14,183 nt of DNA from Clostridiales bacterium UBA4644 (GTDB lineage: Bacteria; Bacillota; Clostridia; Oscillospirales; Butyricicoccaceae): assembly GCA_002405755.1 (NCBI GenBank), contig DHMK01000034.1, positions 7,256 through 21,438 on the forward strand, read 5' to 3'. Under the pieces are notes generated by a model. That model did no database searches, was not told where the DNA came from, and was given only the letters and a program-made list of their open reading frames with translations. A program made the translations under genes and the position numbers. This document shows, piece by piece, positions 13,443-14,183 of the stretch (its first letter is position 1; each line of letters starts with the position of its first letter).

Positions 13443-14183
13443 TCAGTTCTTTTTGTACTTCGCGCCGCCGGGAATGTCGATGATCTCCACGCCCAGAGCC
13501 TTCAGCTCGTCCCGGATGCGATCCGCTTCCGCGAAATTCTTTGCCTTTTTGGCGTCGGCACGGGCACGGATCCGGTCCTCCACCGCTTCGTCGGCCTCGC
13601 AGCCCTCGGGGATGACGGTAAATCCGCCGGCTGCCGGCGCAGCGGCCGCCTTCTTCAGCTCCGCACGCTTGGCCTCCGCCGCCTGCAGCAGGTTCAGGCT
13701 CAGCACCTGATCAAACTCGCCCAGCAGCGCCAGCTTTGTCCGGTCGTCGGTCTGATACTTCAAAACATCGTACAGGCTGGTAACGGCCAGCGAGGTGTTC
13801 AGATCGTTGTCCAGCGCAGCCTTGAACCGCTCCCGCAGGGCGGCCATGGCCGCTTCATCCAGCGGGCCCTCGCCGGGCTGCAGCGCCGCGATCCTGGCGA
13901 TGAGCTTCTGATAGGTGACGGCGGCATTGTCCAGTCCCTCATAAGTGAAGACCAGATTGCGGCGATAATGGCTCTGCAGGCAGAACAGACGGTAGACCAT
14001 GGGGTCATAGCCCTTGCTCTCCAGCAGCGAGACCGTCAGAAACTCACCCTTGGACTTGGACATTTTTCCGGTGGAATCGTTCAAATGCAGCACATGGAAC
14101 CAGAAATTGCACCATTTATGGCCCAGATAGGCCTCCGACTGGGCGATCTCGTTGGTATGATGGGGGAAGGCGTTGTCGATGCC
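13443..14183 (-). CDS. cysS: Cysteinyl-tRNA synthetase, C-terminal part
   Basis: The gene runs off the right edge; 246 residues are visible. It charges tRNA-Cys with cysteine in the cytoplasm. FPHHTNEIAQSEA carries the His and Glu that bind the active-site zinc in class I CysRS (the usual HHENE reads HHTNE, and both ligands are kept). KMSKSKGEFLTV (14066-14031) is the ATP-binding KMSKS loop. The anticodon-binding helical domain follows, and the end, KKAKNFAEADRIRDELKALGVEIIDIPGGAKYKKN-type, is the standard CysRS C-terminus. The frame is open to the edge, so no internal start applies. The N-terminal HIGH half and any T-box leader lie outside the window. A terminator follows 15 bases after the stop. 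Confidence 0.97.
   Translation of the reverse strand, partial: GIDNAFPHHTNEIAQSEAYLGHKWCNFWFHVLHLNDSTGKMSKSKGEFLTVSLLESKGYDPMVYRLFCLQSHYRRNLVFTYEGLDNAAVTYQKLIARIAALQPGEGPLDEAAMAALRERFKAALDNDLNTSLAVTSLYDVLKYQTDDRTKLALLGEFDQVLSLNLLQAAEAKRAELKKAAAAPAAGGFTVIPEGCEADEAVEDRIRARADAKKAKNFAEADRIRDELKALGVEIIDIPGGAKYKKN

Noticed and set aside
1..14183. Search for CRISPR repeats, tRNA/rRNA genes, insertion sequences, phage genes or defence cassettes
   Set aside because: No spaced repeats, cloverleaf-like segments, transposase or integrase motifs, or toxin-antitoxin and defence gene signatures were seen; the genes are ordinary housekeeping, transport and regulation.

Overview
The window looks like ordinary chromosomal DNA of a GC-rich Firmicute. 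A gut clostridial lineage such as Oscillospiraceae is my best guess, from gene content only. Evidence for Firmicutes: strong AGGAGG-type ribosome binding sites; near-consensus TTGACA/TATAAT promoters with 17-bp spacers; a tetrahydrofolate riboswitch and a yybP-ykoY manganese riboswitch; a PadR/DUF2812 gene pair; and a recD2-comF-mreB order. I see no rRNA, tRNA, CRISPR array, insertion sequence, prophage gene or defence system.

Layout. (1) Bases 1-1050, plus strand: the end of a COG2509-type FAD-dependent dehydrogenase with its terminator, then a small lipoprotein with its own terminator. (2) Bases 1051-5389, all minus strand: in transcription order a citrate/arsenite-type (SLC13-like) permease with its own promoter; a GDT1/TMEM165-family exporter behind a promoter, Mn2+ riboswitch and intrinsic terminator; a YtcJ-like amidohydrolase whose metal-binding histidines are replaced, only 58 bases downstream and probably co-transcribed; and folT, the folate-specific S component of an ECF transporter, behind a promoter, THF riboswitch and an attenuator that ends one base before the start codon. 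(3) Bases 5469-7143, plus strand: a consensus promoter and a perfect palindrome, then padR overlapping a membrane DUF2812 gene, closed by a two-way terminator. (4) Bases 7160-14183, minus strand: partial cysS with a terminator; a packed run of a FlaR-like P-loop kinase, S66 LD-carboxypeptidase, SAM methyltransferase, recD2 and comF; then a solitary mreB-type gene with its own promoter.

Three genes need a later start than the longest reading frame. For folT the longest frame begins inside the promoter/riboswitch, for the permease it covers the gene's own promoter, and for the amidohydrolase it overruns the neighbouring gene. The GDT1-family gene starts at its second in-frame ATG. All intergenic stretches are under 300 bases, and the two longest are filled by the riboswitch leaders.

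The most interesting parts are the two riboswitch leaders, whose switching helices can be read from the sequence, and the amidohydrolase-fold protein that keeps its frame but has lost the expected metal ligands (HxH to CxC, two further His lost). I found no clear sign of a novel multi-gene system.
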